Made by a program: the position numbers and the translations under genes
Part shown: positions 51,605-62,739 of the stretch, piece after piece
Position numbering within the stretch: position 1 is the stretch's first letter
Layout: each line of letters starts with the position of its first letter
Origin: Diphasiastrum complanatum
Lineage: Eukaryota > Streptophyta > Lycopodiopsida > Lycopodiales > Lycopodiaceae
Direction: 5' to 3'
Assembly: GCA_029204225.1 (NCBI GenBank)
Contig: CM055109.1
Span: 29,698,361-29,762,360 of the forward strand
Length of the DNA: 64,000 nt
The notes under the pieces: generated by a model
Database searches by the model: none
What the model was told of the DNA's origin: nothing
The model's input: only the letters and a program-made list of their open reading frames with translations

Positions 51605-53466
51605 CTCCCTCTTCAACTAGTTTAAGCATAGACCTTGTAAACACTCCAAGTCCTATGCTTCATGAACAAGTCCTTTCCCAATGCTTTGGTGAACATATCA
51701 GCTACATATTCCCTTGAGGACACATGTTGAAGCTCCACCTCATTTGCCATGACTTTCTCTCTCACAAAGTTATATGCCACCTCAATATGCTTGCTCCTAG
51801 CATGAAAGATAGGATTGGTTGCCAACCTTTGGGCTGATAGATTGTGACAAAAGATGATTGGGCTTTCTAAAAAATCCAGTAAGAGCTTTGTCCTCAGCCT
51901 CACTAGATGACAATGAGATCGTGACTTGTTTCTTCGACATCCATGATATAGCTCCATCACCTATGAAAATACAATGAGCACTAATGGATTTCCTATCCAT
52001 TATATCTATAGCAAAGTCTGAATCTGAAAATTCAAACAAGTTAGGTGATGATCCTTCATACAATATGCCAAAATTTTGAGCTCCAATAATGTACCTCAAA
52101 ACGCATTTCAGTAGCTTCCAATGCTCTTTACTAGCATCTTGCATGAATTGTCCTTGAAAAATCTTTCATTATCTCTTATAGTTAGCTTTACATGAGACTC
52201 CATTGGTGTATCACAAGATTTTGCTTCTAGCATATGAAATCATTCTAGAATAGAATTAGCATACTTCTCTTGACAAATGAAAGTAGATTGAGAAGATCTA
52301 ATTACGTCTATTTTTAAAATGTCATGCAAGTGACCAAGATCATGCACCTCAAACTCTTCTTGAGAGCACTCTTGATATCCTCCACATCTTGATTGTCTCC
52401 ACCACTCAAGATGATATCATCAACAAGTGTTAAGCTTAGCATACCAACTCCTTGGTGCTTGCTTAAGGCCATATAAGCTCTTTTGTAGAAAACACACATG
52501 ATTTGGCTTTGTAGGTGAAATGTAGCTCTCGTGTTGCTCCATGTACACTTCCTCTTCAAGATCATCATTCAAAAAAGCATTTGTGATATCCAATTGCCAT
52601 AGATCCCATCCATAAAGAGTATCAAGAGAGATGATGACCCGAATGCTTACCATTTTTGCCACAAGTGCAAAAATTTCATCATAGTCAATACCATGTTCTT
52701 GAGCATATCCTTTTGCCACCAACCTTGCCTTGTACTTGTTGATATATTCATCTCGGTTTGTCTTCACCTTGAAGATCCATTTGAATCCAATAGCTTTCTT
52801 GTCCTTAGGTAACTCCACCAATCTCCATGTTTCATTCTTCATAAGAGCTTGATACTCAAGATCCATTGCTTGGATTCACTCCTCTTTGTTCCTTGCTTTA
52901 TCTACACATGTAGGCTCATCAAAAGAGGTTAGGAAATCAAAGTTTGTACCTCCAACAACTTGCTTACCTTTCTCATCATATGTGAGCCTTGAAGGTGCTT
53001 GTCTTTCCCTTGATGTTCTCCTTGGCTTTTGACTTGATGAAGGTCCTTCATCACCATCTAAAGTAGGATCCTTTACATCAACATCAAGAGTGTTAGATCC
53101 ATCCACATCACCATCAACAATGCTTGAAGATACTTTTGGAATGTTCCTCTCATAAAAAATGACATCTCTACCAATAATCACCTTATTAGTAGAAGGAATG
53201 TAAACCTTGTAGGCTTTACTCACCTCACTATATCCAACATATATACTTTTTCTTGAAGATGGATCCTCCTTGGTCCTATCATAAAGAGTTATATTGACAT
53301 AGCATGTGCATCCAAAAGTTCTAAGAAAGTTGACACTCGGCCTCCTCTTGAATAGCATCTCAAAAGGTGTCCTTCCATCCAAAATAGCACTCGGACAGCT
53401 ATTGCACAAGAAATTAGCACACAACCAAGCTTGATTCCAAAATGGCTTATACAAGTTAGCACTTAA
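51605..53466 (-). pseudogene. Ty1/copia pol: integrase C-terminus, RT and RNase H
   Basis: Reading right to left: FWNQAWLCANFLCNS, DGRTPFEMLFKRRPSVNFLR and VGYSEVSKAYKVY of integrase; an acidic linker with SRLTYDEKGKQVVGG; RT with GFKWIFKVKTNRDEYINKYK, ARLVAKGYAQEHGIDYDE, LWQLDITNAFLNDDLEEEVY and QKSLYGLKQAPRSWYAKLN. A ~100-bp deletion follows, so the catalytic box reads LVDDIILSGG. A second deletion near 52,150 removes the RT end. RNase H (SISAHCIFIGDGAISWMSKK, CHNLSAQRLATN, SREYVADMFTKALGKDLFMK) ends at 51,622, just before the PPT. The upstream part is cut off by the LTR at 53,467. Confidence 0.9.
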
Positions 53467-54133
53467 TGTGAAATATTTGGGATCAATTCATATCCAAATC
53501 ATCTAAAGATCTTTGGTTACAGAAACAAGCAATTCACCAATCTTGCAAATGTAGAAAAATCAGCATCTACACATAAAATAGAATGCTAACTCTAATAGAA
53601 CTTGATCAAACATGAATCAAAACATAAATAGAAACTATTTTTTGTACAACAACAATATCCTACTGTATGTCACATGTGTGGATCCAAAAATAGCAATAAT
53701 ATATCATTCTACACATAAAATTGCAAGATATCACATGTAGATTGCACCAATGGATAGTAGAACCCAAGAGAACCAAGAGAACCATGTATAAGCATGAATG
53801 AGATAAGAGAGGTAGAAGATCAGCCTTCTCTCACATGTGTATAGCTATATATAACAGATCCATGAATGTTCAAAAGTTTGGTTTCCCTCCAAAATGATAA
53901 AACCCTAACATAGAGTGACTAGGTTCCATGAACCTTATTCAAATTTAAATCTACTAGTAACTCGACTTTCTAGCTTTCCCTCCAACTCTAAAACGAGTAA
54001 TTTCAAATGCATTTAGACTAATATGACTATAAAAAGTAAATGTCTAAGTCTAATATGAAATTAGCCTCAATTTCCAAATAAACAAATGTAGCATTTGACT
54101 CAATATTGATCAAACTAGTTGAAATCTCTCACA
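53467..54133 (-). repeat. Copia 3' LTR, full length (667 bp)
   Basis: Edges TGTGAAATATTTGGG and AAATCTCTCACA. TATA-like TATATATAACAGA (reverse) near 53,832-53,845. It is inserted in the copia integrase on its left and preceded (on its right) by the PPT CTCCCTCTTCAACTAG. It is the best reference for the LTR family also seen at 22.9, 50.2, 51.3 and, in part, 7.1 and 31.0 kb. Confidence 0.87.
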
Positions 54134-54598
54134 CTCCCTCTTCAACTAGTTTTAGCAAAGACTTTGATAATACATTGGTGTATCACAAGCTTTTGCATCT
54201 ACCATATGAAATTTTCTAGAATAGAATTAGCATACTTCTCTTGACAAATGAAAGTAGATTGAAAAGTCCTAATCACCTCTATTCCCAAAATGTAGTGTAA
54301 GTGACCAAGATCATGCACCTCAAATTCCTTCTTAAGAGCACTCTTGATATCCTCCACATCTTGCTTGTCTCCACCACTCAAGATGATATCATCCACATAG
54401 CTTAGCAAGATGGTAACAGAATTTCTAGCAAGCCTATAATAAAGTGAATGATCATACTCACTCATAACAAACCCTTGAGAGAGTAAAAATGTGTTAAGCT
54501 TAGCATACCAACTCCTTGGTGCATGCTTAAGACCATATAAGCTCTTTTGTAGAAGACACACATGATTTGGCTTTGAAGTAGAAATGTAGCTCTCGGGC
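54134..54598 (-). pseudogene. Ty1/copia reverse transcriptase fragment
   Basis: Minus strand: ESYISTSKPNHVCLLQKSLY, GLKHAPRSWYAKLNTF, then TILLSYVDDIILSGG with intact YVDD, and FEVHDLGHLHYILGIEV, ending in ICQEKYANSILE. RNase H is deleted between here and the PPT near 54,140. A gypsy LTR interrupts it at 54,599. Confidence 0.88.
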
Positions 54599-55444
54599 TG
54601 TTGGGGGTATTCCCAACAAAGTGTAAATAAATAAAATCATCCAATAAAATGTGTTGCGAGGGCATGGCATCTTGCGCGTATAAGCCCATGGCCCAATGAG
54701 CACACGAGCTTAAGTTGTAAATAAAATAAAATAGACTTGGGCCTTTGAATAAAAATAAAACTAGAGGCCCAAAGTCATTTTTGAACTTAAACATTACTTT
54801 TTGGAGTTGGGTCCAAATTGGGACTCACATGAATCTTGTGAATTTCAATGTACTTTTTGTGGACCCTTGGATCAAGTTGGGTCCAAGATGAATGGTTAGG
54901 ATCAATGTAAATATTAACCAATAGGATTTTGGGGCAAGGGCCTTACCCATTTTATAAAAAGACACCATTTGTACTCTATTTTCATGCTTAATTGAGAGGA
55001 GGAGACTAGTATTTTGAGAGTTCAAGCATCCTCATTTGCTAATCACTCTTGCTTATGCTATTGTTCTGATTGCTTGTATTTCCATTTCTTCCATGCTTTT
55101 TGTTTGTGATGTTAAGGTTTCTCCATAAGCAATGACATTGAGCATTTGAGCTATCCTCCATCTCACCTCTCTCCCCTTCTCTCTCTATCTTCCCTCTTCT
55201 TCTCTTGTTCTCTCTTCTCCTTTCCCTATTCACTTCTCTTCTTCTCATTCAGCCTAAAATCATGATGAATGTTAGTGTAGAGGAGTAGAGTTAAAGGTGG
55301 GTTATGTTAGTGGTGAATAGAGTTAATGGAGGAAGTAGGAAACTAACTAAAAATAGCATCTATGCATAGTTAGGTACCTATCCAGTGAACTAACCCTTGT
55401 TGACAGGCAGGAGGGCTATACTACGCAAGATCTACGACCCTACA
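54599..55444 (+). repeat. Gypsy 5' LTR (846 bp)
   Basis: Begins TGTTGGGGGTATTCCCAACA, with an internal inverted repeat, and ends CCTACA one base before the PBS. It contains the ACCAATAGGATTTTGGGGC and TATAAAAAGACACC promoter blocks shared with the LTR at 22,278. It is inserted in copia RT coding sequence. Confidence 0.8.
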
Positions 55445-55445
55445 G

Positions 55446-55463
55446 TGGCGTCGTTGCCAGGGA
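55446..55463 (+). other. Primer-binding site, tRNA-Asp type
   Basis: TGGCGTCGTTGCCAGGGA differs at only two positions from the tRNA-Asp complement used by plant Athila/Tat-type gypsy elements. The leader to 56,141 has no gene. Confidence 0.75.
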
Positions 55464-56141
55464 TAGGCTTCCACTAACTAATGTAGTTGCATTTTAGCTA
55501 TTCTCTTGCTTTTTAGAGTAGTTTTAGGTAAATTTTTGGGAGCATAGAGTTAGTTTTCTGTATTTTTTTGTGCTTGTACTGTTCACAACAAGCGGAGGAG
55601 GTGTGAGAGGGTAGAGGAGGCCCTAAACAGCCTCTAAGGGCTTGAAACCCAAACCAACCAGCCAAAAAACCCAAAAAAAAACACGCCAATCTGCATTTTG
55701 GAGAAAAGAAGAGACTAAAATCTCATCAGATTTTTATATCTCCAAAACCAGTTTGAATTAACCCTTGCATGACTGGCAACAGTTCCAGGGTACTGTCCCA
55801 GACCTGCATAGAAGCCTGCGAGAGTTAGTTCCAAGCAGATTGCAAAAATCAGAGAAAAATCATAAAATATTTAAAAAAACCCTTGAAAAAATTCAAAATA
55901 ATTCAAAACTTCACCAGAACTCTCGCAGACCCCTCTGAAGTTCTGTGAAAATATCTGCATTAGATCCAGCTACTTTCAAAATCTCAGGTCAATCAGTGCA
56001 AGGAGTAAGAAGTTATCAAGGAAAAACCAACATAAAGGGCCTAAATTTCACTTCTAGCCGATCAGATTGATCATATCCTTAAGATCCAGACTACATTCCA
56101 CTGTATAAGCAAGATCCAACTACTTTGGAACCCACCATCGG

Positions 56142-57620
56142 ATGAATCTGAGATCAGGACGATCAATAGCACGAAGGATAGCAAATCAAGCACCACACCT
56201 TGCCAGATTAGCAGCTGCGCAACAAGAGGCAGAACCGGAACCAGCACCAATGGATCCAATGGGCCAACTCGTACCTGTCGCTCCCTTGCAAGCAGTCCGG
56301 AGAGCACCTCGGATGGAAATACCAAAATATGACGGATCATTAGATCCCATCTGATTCCTCCAGATCTACGAGCAAGCTTGTGAAATCTATGGCAAACGGA
56401 CACCTGCGAAAAAGCTGATGTTGTTTTCCATGTCCTTATTGGCAGCGGCTCAGGATTGGTTTTTGAACTTGTCAGAGGAAGAAAAATCCACCTGAGAAGC
56501 GGTTAAGACGGCTCTCCTTACACGCTTTAAATCAAGAAACTTCCTGGAAGACCCATTTCTCCTACTGAGTAAAGTCAAGATGAGAAAATGAGCAATTCGA
56601 ATGCAGTGCAGCCCTAACTCCCGATCATGCGGTGATCATGTGATTCCTAGTCAGACTACCACAAAGCATCACAAGAGAACTGAAATGACAGGAGCAGTAC
56701 GCTACTCTGCAAGAAGCTATGGAAGATGCCATTAGGGAAGTAGATGGGGGATCTGACGACGAATATCCATCCACCCACACTCCTACTCCCTTGTTAGCAT
56801 CGACATCATCAAACACATCTGCCCTATCCACAGAACTACTGTTGGAGCAAATGACAAAATCACACAAACAGCAGATGGAGCAACTTACGACACAATTTGA
56901 CTAGAAATTGAAAGCCTTATAGGGAGCTACAGCAATAACGCCACATCAACCGGAACCAAACTAGCTACAATATCCATGACAGGAGAATGGATGGTGTTCA
57001 GTGTGCACGCAAAACCGTATAGCAAACGAGTGTCCAGTCCTAAAGCAAAATCTGAGACTGTATAGATTCTGCCATCTGTGCAATGCAACATCACACGATA
57101 CGACATTTTGCCCGTTTAATCCCCGGATTGTTCAACAAAAGAGAAGTCCTTATCAGACCTCTTATCCATATCATCAAGGGGCACCAAACGCGGCACCGAG
57201 GTACGGCGCACTGAATCAATAACAACATATGGCCTTACCTGCCAGCCAATCAACAAGTGGCCCATGTAAACCTGACAACAACAGAACTAGAGATGCAAAT
57301 GCCACCTCAACCTGAGCAGCAGCAATGGTACGGACCAAATAAACCATTTATGGATCCTGCCATAAATGAATATGTTGCAGCCTACGCAGCTCAAACTCAG
57401 CGTCAAGGCAGAAGGAACTACGGCTGCTACAGATGTGGCGAAGGACACAGAATTGCGGAATGTCTCTACAAGCGACAATATACATCCTTCTGTCGAAAAT
57501 GCGATTATGGACACTGTTACAAGAATTGTCCATTAAAACCTGGAACCAGTGCACCTCTCAACCTCATTGCGATACAACAACCAGCAGTTCCAGTGGGGAT
57601 GCCATCACAAGGGTGACAGT
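56142..57620 (+). pseudogene. Ty3/gypsy gag
   Basis: ATG at 56,142; an Arg-rich N-terminus (NLRSGRSIARRIANQAPH), then PRMEIPKYDGSLDPI, and after a stop FLQIYEQACEIYGKRTPAKK, AAAQDWFLNLSEEEKST and AVKTALLTRFKSRNF, the capsid blocks also seen at 3,494. Further along, a helical Gln-rich segment (56,719-56,904) leads to a nucleocapsid with CYRCGEGHRIAEC at about 57,423 and CRKCDYGHCYKNC at about 57,493. Stops at about 56,353, 56,493 and 56,590 break the frame. Confidence 0.85.
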
Positions 57621-58930
57621 TCCATGCTCTGGTGTTAGCTGTTACGCGAGCACATAAGAGGAAGGAAGTGGCTCCCTCACCACCACCCTCGGACACTAAC
57701 AACCAACCCTCAACTTCAGCGCCATATCTGAATGTGAGGGAAGAAAGAAGACGTACCTGAAAATAAGACATTGGCTACAAAAAGCACAAGCGGAGGAAAA
57801 AGAGCAAGAAAGGGACAATCCCACGGAACCTCCAACTGAAGGCAAACGGGTACCGCAAACGGGCTCACCACTGTGCACTGATCAGAATGATCGGTTGCAC
57901 CAACATGAACCACCTTTTCACATGGTGGAGTCCGAGGAACCACGCACTGAAAGGCTCACCCTTTTACTGGCAAGTCGTGTTAGTTTACCACTCGGGGAAC
58001 TACTGCGGATTGCACCACAAGCGAAAAGCCTTCTAGTTGAATGGGCCAAAGCGGATGAGGAACCAGTAGCGTCTGAGCCCATATATAGTATGGGCTATGA
58101 AGAAACAAGTAATATCCTCCACATCGGGGCAACATTGGAAAGTGAGGAGCACAACATCACTTTGCCAATCAAACACAAGAGATACGAGGACAAGGCAACA
58201 ATAGTAGATGGAGGATCAGGTGTCAATTTGCTCTCCACTACTTTGTATGAAAAGTAAGGTTTACAATGATTAAAGCCAGCAAGATTCGCCATCAAGCTAG
58301 CAGACCAATCCTGCGTGAAACCAAAGGTGTAGTTGCCGATATCCCTGTAAAAATAGCAGGCATGTAGTTTGTGATCACTTTTGTCGTTATGGATATACCT
58401 AAATCTCCAATTGCATACCGTGTATTACTGGGAAGACCATGGTTGAGGACTGCGCAAGTAGTACACAACTGGGGTACGGGAAAACTCACCTTCGAAAATA
58501 GAGAACAGGCTGTAAAGGTTGATCCTACCACATGGGCGATAAAATCTATTGCACCCAAAGCTGATGATGAATCATCCACGACAGATCACATGACTGATCA
58601 CCCAAGGGAGATCACTATGATCTAGAGACGGATGTCGTGAGATGGACGGATGCATTAGCAACTATTGACTACCGGGCATGTCAATATGAATCAGATCCTG
58701 AACCCAGTACATCTTCACCCAAGTGTTACACTATGGACACACCAATCACATTTGGGGTGAATATGATAAATGTAGCATGGCTGTGGGGCAAAAAAAAGGT
58801 GTTGGATTTTTTGAAGTCAATCAAGATGGACTCTACAGCGTCATCTTCGACACAGATGACAGAAAACCAAAAAATGACCAGTCGGGCATCAATATACTGA
58901 AGGAGGAATCTCGACGCTGGTTCACAAGAT
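57621..58930 (+). pseudogene. Ty3/gypsy protease and protease-RT linker
   Basis: A 120-residue frame from about 57,895 ends with ATIVDGGSGVNLLSTTLYEK, the aspartic protease active site (D-G-G-S-G). After a stop the fold continues with FVVMDIPKSPIAYRVLLGRP and AQVVHNWGTGKLTFENRE. The linker at 58,637-58,800 contains RWTDALATIDYRACQYE and NMINVAWLW, matching the linker in the minus-strand element near 13.7-13.95 kb. The upstream part (57,621-57,894) is charged and Pro-rich and less certain. Confidence 0.8.
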
Positions 58931-59209
58931 GCTTGAAATTTTCAAAAATTATACCTTGGACGACGTGGTAATAATGATGTCGCAAGCGCAGCGAGAACCT
59001 GATCAAAGTCAGGCACCAGCGGAACAAGTCTTCGAGGGACCTGCACGAACACAATCGATGAACCTTGTTGAGCCAGGTGAAGAAGAAAAGATAGTGCATG
59101 TGGGAGAGCAATTAACGCCCACACAGTTCAAGAGACTACGATCATTGTTTGTGGAGATAAAGACTATTTTGCTTGGAGTTATAGTGATCTTAAGGGCATT
59201 CCACCAACA

Positions 59210-60250
59210 GTAGTCCAACACACCATACCCTTGGTGGATGGAGCAGTCCCCAAGGTGAGTCGTTACTACCGCTGCAATTCGACCTACACAGAGCTGATCA
59301 AACAAGAGTTGCAGAAGCTGTTGGATGCAGATTTCATTTATGAAATCGAACACACGGAATGGGTATCGCCAATAGTTATAGTACCCAATAAGAACGGCAA
59401 AATATGAATCTATGTGAATCTGAAGGCGCTCAATGCAGTCACCAAAAAAAATCATTTTTTTTTGCCATTTACGGAAAGTGTCCTTGACAGAGTAGCTGGC
59501 GCCGAAGCCTACAATTTTTTAGATGGCTTCAGCGGCTACAACCAGGTGAAGATAGCCCCCCAAGACCAACACAAGACAGCATTTTCCACAGAATGGGGAA
59601 CCTATGCCTATAAAGTGATGCCATTCGGCCTTTGCAATGCCCCAAAAACCTTCCAACGAGTCATGCAAGCAACATTCAAAGAATATTTGCAAAAATTTCT
59701 GGAAATTTTCTTGGACGATTTGTGTGTACATGGACCAGACTCAGAACACTTGTCCGAATTGGAGAAAGTGCTACAAAAATGTCGTGACTTCTGGATCTCT
59801 CTGAATCCAGAAAAATGTCAATTTTGGGTGACACATGGCTTGATTCTTAGCCATATAGTGTCAAGACATGGGATCGTCATAGACCTATCAAAGATCAGGA
59901 TCATTGTTGATCTACCACCACCGGGGACGATCCATGAAGTCTACATCTTTATGGGTCATGCTAACTATTATAGGATCTTCATTCTTGATTTTGCGGAGTT
60001 AGCCCGACCAATTTACAAACTCACAACGGCGGAAAGCACTGGCAATGATCTATGTGGTTAAGAAGTTTCGGCACTACCTGATGGCCACACATTTCGCTTT
60101 TTATATGGACCATCAACTCTTGCTCTATCTCATTAACAAAACTTGCAACACCGGGAGAATCACCAGATGGCTATTTTTGTTGTTGGAGTTTGATTTTCGG
60201 ATAGTAGTCCACAAGGGAAAACAACACTACATGGCAGATCATGTGTCGTG
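59210..60250 (+). pseudogene. Ty3/gypsy reverse transcriptase and RNase H, junction deleted
   Basis: RT: VSRYYRCNSTYTELIKQELQ, WVSPIVIVPNKNGK, a stop, then LDGFSGYNQVKIAPQDQHKT, PFGLCNAPKTFQRVM, catalytic FLDDLCVHG near 59,715, LNPEKCQFWVTHG and LPPPGTIHEVYIFMGHANYY. Just after PIYKLT the sequence jumps to ALAMIYVVKKFRHYL of RNase H with a frame change at about 60,040, losing the first part of RNase H. The rest reads FAFYMDHQLLLYLIN, RITRWLFLLLEFDF and KGKQHYMADHVS. RT copies element RNA; RNase H removes it. Confidence 0.88.
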
Positions 60251-61580
60251 AATTAAGGGAAAGGAGGCTGCAACTTCCAACCCGACGATGAGCTGGCCGA
60301 TGTTGTCTTATTTTACGTGGACACAGTACCAGAATGGGTTGCCGACATTGTTGAATATCTAATGCAGGGCCAACCAGACAAATCACCACCAAAGGCGGAT
60401 CAGTGGAAGTTACTCTTGAAAGCTAGACCTTATTAGCTGATTGCCGGCCAATTATACCGAAGGGGTCTGGATGGGATTCTTCAACGATGTATTCTCCCTC
60501 ATGAGGCCACCCAAATCATTTCGCTTTCACATGAAGGCATGGATGGAGGCCATTTTGCATCCGATATTACAGTTCGCAAGATCCTGCAATCAGGATGTTG
60601 GTGGCCAACGATTCATAAGGATACGGAGGAATACTTGAGGAAGTGTGATGTGTTCCAAAGGGCAAGGAGACCAACGAGATTGAATTATGACCTACTGCAC
60701 CCGGTCTTAGCCCAAGCACCATTTGAAAAGTGGGGATTGGATTATATCGGTCCAATTCACCCTGCAACACGAAGTACCCAGGATCGATACATAATCGTAG
60801 CCACCGACTATCTCACCAAGTGGGTCGAAGCCAAGGCAGTAAGAGTAGCTGATGCTAGGACCATTGCCAAGTTCCTTTATGAAAATATTATTGTGCGCTT
60901 TGGATGCTCGGTGGAGCTAGTCAGCAATCGTGGAAGTCATCTCATCAATGAGACCATCAAGGTCATGTTGAAGGAATTCTTTGTGATCCATAGAACCAGT
61001 ACGCCTTATTATCCTCGCGGTAATGGGCAAACAGAATCATCCAATAAGATCCCATGTAGTGTGCTCATGAAAATAGTTGAAGCTAGCAGATCAGATTGGG
61101 AACACAAGTTGCATGCTACTCTGTAGGCATTCAGGACAACATATAAGGGAAGCACTGATCAAACACCCTTCCAATCGGTATATGATCGGGATGCTATAAT
61201 GCCGGTAGAGTTTTTTGTTCCTTCATTGAGGATTGCCACAACACAAGAATGAATCCAAATGTCTACAACCATGCCACGAAGCTCTGCATAAACTCTGCGA
61301 AACACGATTACTACTTGTGCATGCACTGGCAGCTAAAAAGCAAAGACGCAAAGCATGGCACGATCATAGGTTAAAAAAGAAGGATCTTCGTTCTGGAGAT
61401 CTGGTCCTGATGTATAAAACCAAGGCGATCAAGAAAAAATTAAAACTCACAAGCAAAGGTCCTTATCAGATCAAGGAAATTCTTAATCATCGAGCCGTGA
61501 ATTTTGAAAAGCTAGATGGGACGCCATTCGACACACCCATCAACGGTAGTCGGTTGCACAAGTACTGGCCACCACAGTAA
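60251..61580 (+). pseudogene. Ty3/gypsy integrase
   Basis: After a short linker (to about 60,440) comes the zinc-binding region with KCDVFQRARRP, where the second Cys of the CxxC is Phe. The DDE core follows: FEKWGLDYIGPIHPATRS, RYIIVATDYLTKWVEAKAV, FGCSVELVSNRGSHLIN (usual SDRG changed to SNRG, a catalytic Asp lost) and YYPRGNGQTESSNKIP with the Glu kept. After a stop at 61,124 the C-terminus continues (61,233-61,580) with DLRSGDLVLMYKTKAIKKKL and LTSKGPYQIKEILNHRAVNF, ending GSRLHKYWPPQ. Both lost metal-binding and catalytic residues confirm it is dead. Unlike the elements at 9 kb and 20.6 kb, no coiled-coil ORF was recognised after it. Confidence 0.88.
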
Positions 61581-62735
61581 GATAGATCTAGATTGGTGGT
61601 GGCACGTTACAAAAAGCTATTCTGATAAACCATCACCAATAGATCTAGGAATATCAAGCCAAATCAAGCTAGATCCATCAAAATTTGGCCAGATCTGGCA
61701 AGATCGAGAAAATCCATCAGAATACAAGATCCAGATGGGATCAAGGAGGAAGCAGATCATCAGATTATGCCAATAAGTCCCCTAAATTTGCAGATCAGAG
61801 ACCTCGATCTCAGTAACTATGGCAAATTAAGGGCAAAATTCAACCAGAACTGGTGGATCTACTACCAATTATCCATCAAAACTTCCAGAGAACTACCAAC
61901 AGTCAAATCAAGCATGGATGAAGCTGATTTCCAGATTGCAAAAGTTAAAAATCAGAAAGTCTCAAAATCTCGTCAACCTAGAGGGAGATTGGGACGCATC
62001 CCTGCCATTATGGTGTTCGAACCATACACAAATTCCAAGGACCCTAATTATTGAAAATATTCCGGACCTTTAGAAATATGAATACCTAGAGGTTTTGGTG
62101 GTATCTTAGACCTGCTAGACCTGATTTCTTCTTTCAAACCTCTAAATTGTTCTCATCTCTAACGGTGAATTCATGGCGGTGCAATCACATAGGTCTACTG
62201 TGTATCTAGGATCTTCTCCTAAGTCATATTCTTGGTCTCGATTGGTAGTACTGGCTGATCCAGGTGACCGTATCGCTGGTTGTCTAAGTAGAAGGGGGTG
62301 GGCTATATCTACGTACGTGATAGAGGTGGCTTCTGTCAGATGCCAAAATCTGTCTTCTATGAGTACATATGCTTCAAAGTATCTGTACTCCTCACAATGT
62401 TGTGTTCTACGTAGAGTGTCTCCAAGGCATAGATACCGGTAGAGTTCTGGGGTGAAAAAATAGTAGCATGGAGGTCCCCTCTGCCTTAGCTGACAATGTC
62501 ACTACGCGCAGATTGGAATTGGCTCTCTTCTCCCATCATACGGGGTCCAACTCATTGTTGGTGTTATCTCACTTCTAGACCCCTACTTTGGTCTTTGATA
62601 TTAGGTTATGTGTCTGCTAAAGTTCTAGGACTATTAAGGGTATATCCACTGAAATTGTTCAGTTTTTATTGGACACCCTAGACACTATTCTTTTAAGTGG
62701 GGTAGGTCAAGTGAAATGTGGTGAGAAGGCAATCT
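61581..62735. other. Unassigned region between two gypsy elements
   Basis: Repeated AGATCTGGA/GATCAAG-like words near 61,600-61,760 and short unsupported frames. No 3' LTR matching 54,599-55,444 and no polypurine tract were recognised, so the 3' end of the preceding element is probably lost or replaced. Confidence 0.4.
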
Positions 62736-62739
62736 ATTA

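Noticed and set aside
61767-62681. Three short plus-strand ORFs after the gypsy integrase
   Set aside because: No motifs, no similarity to the coiled-coil ORF of the other gypsy copies, and lengths expected by chance.
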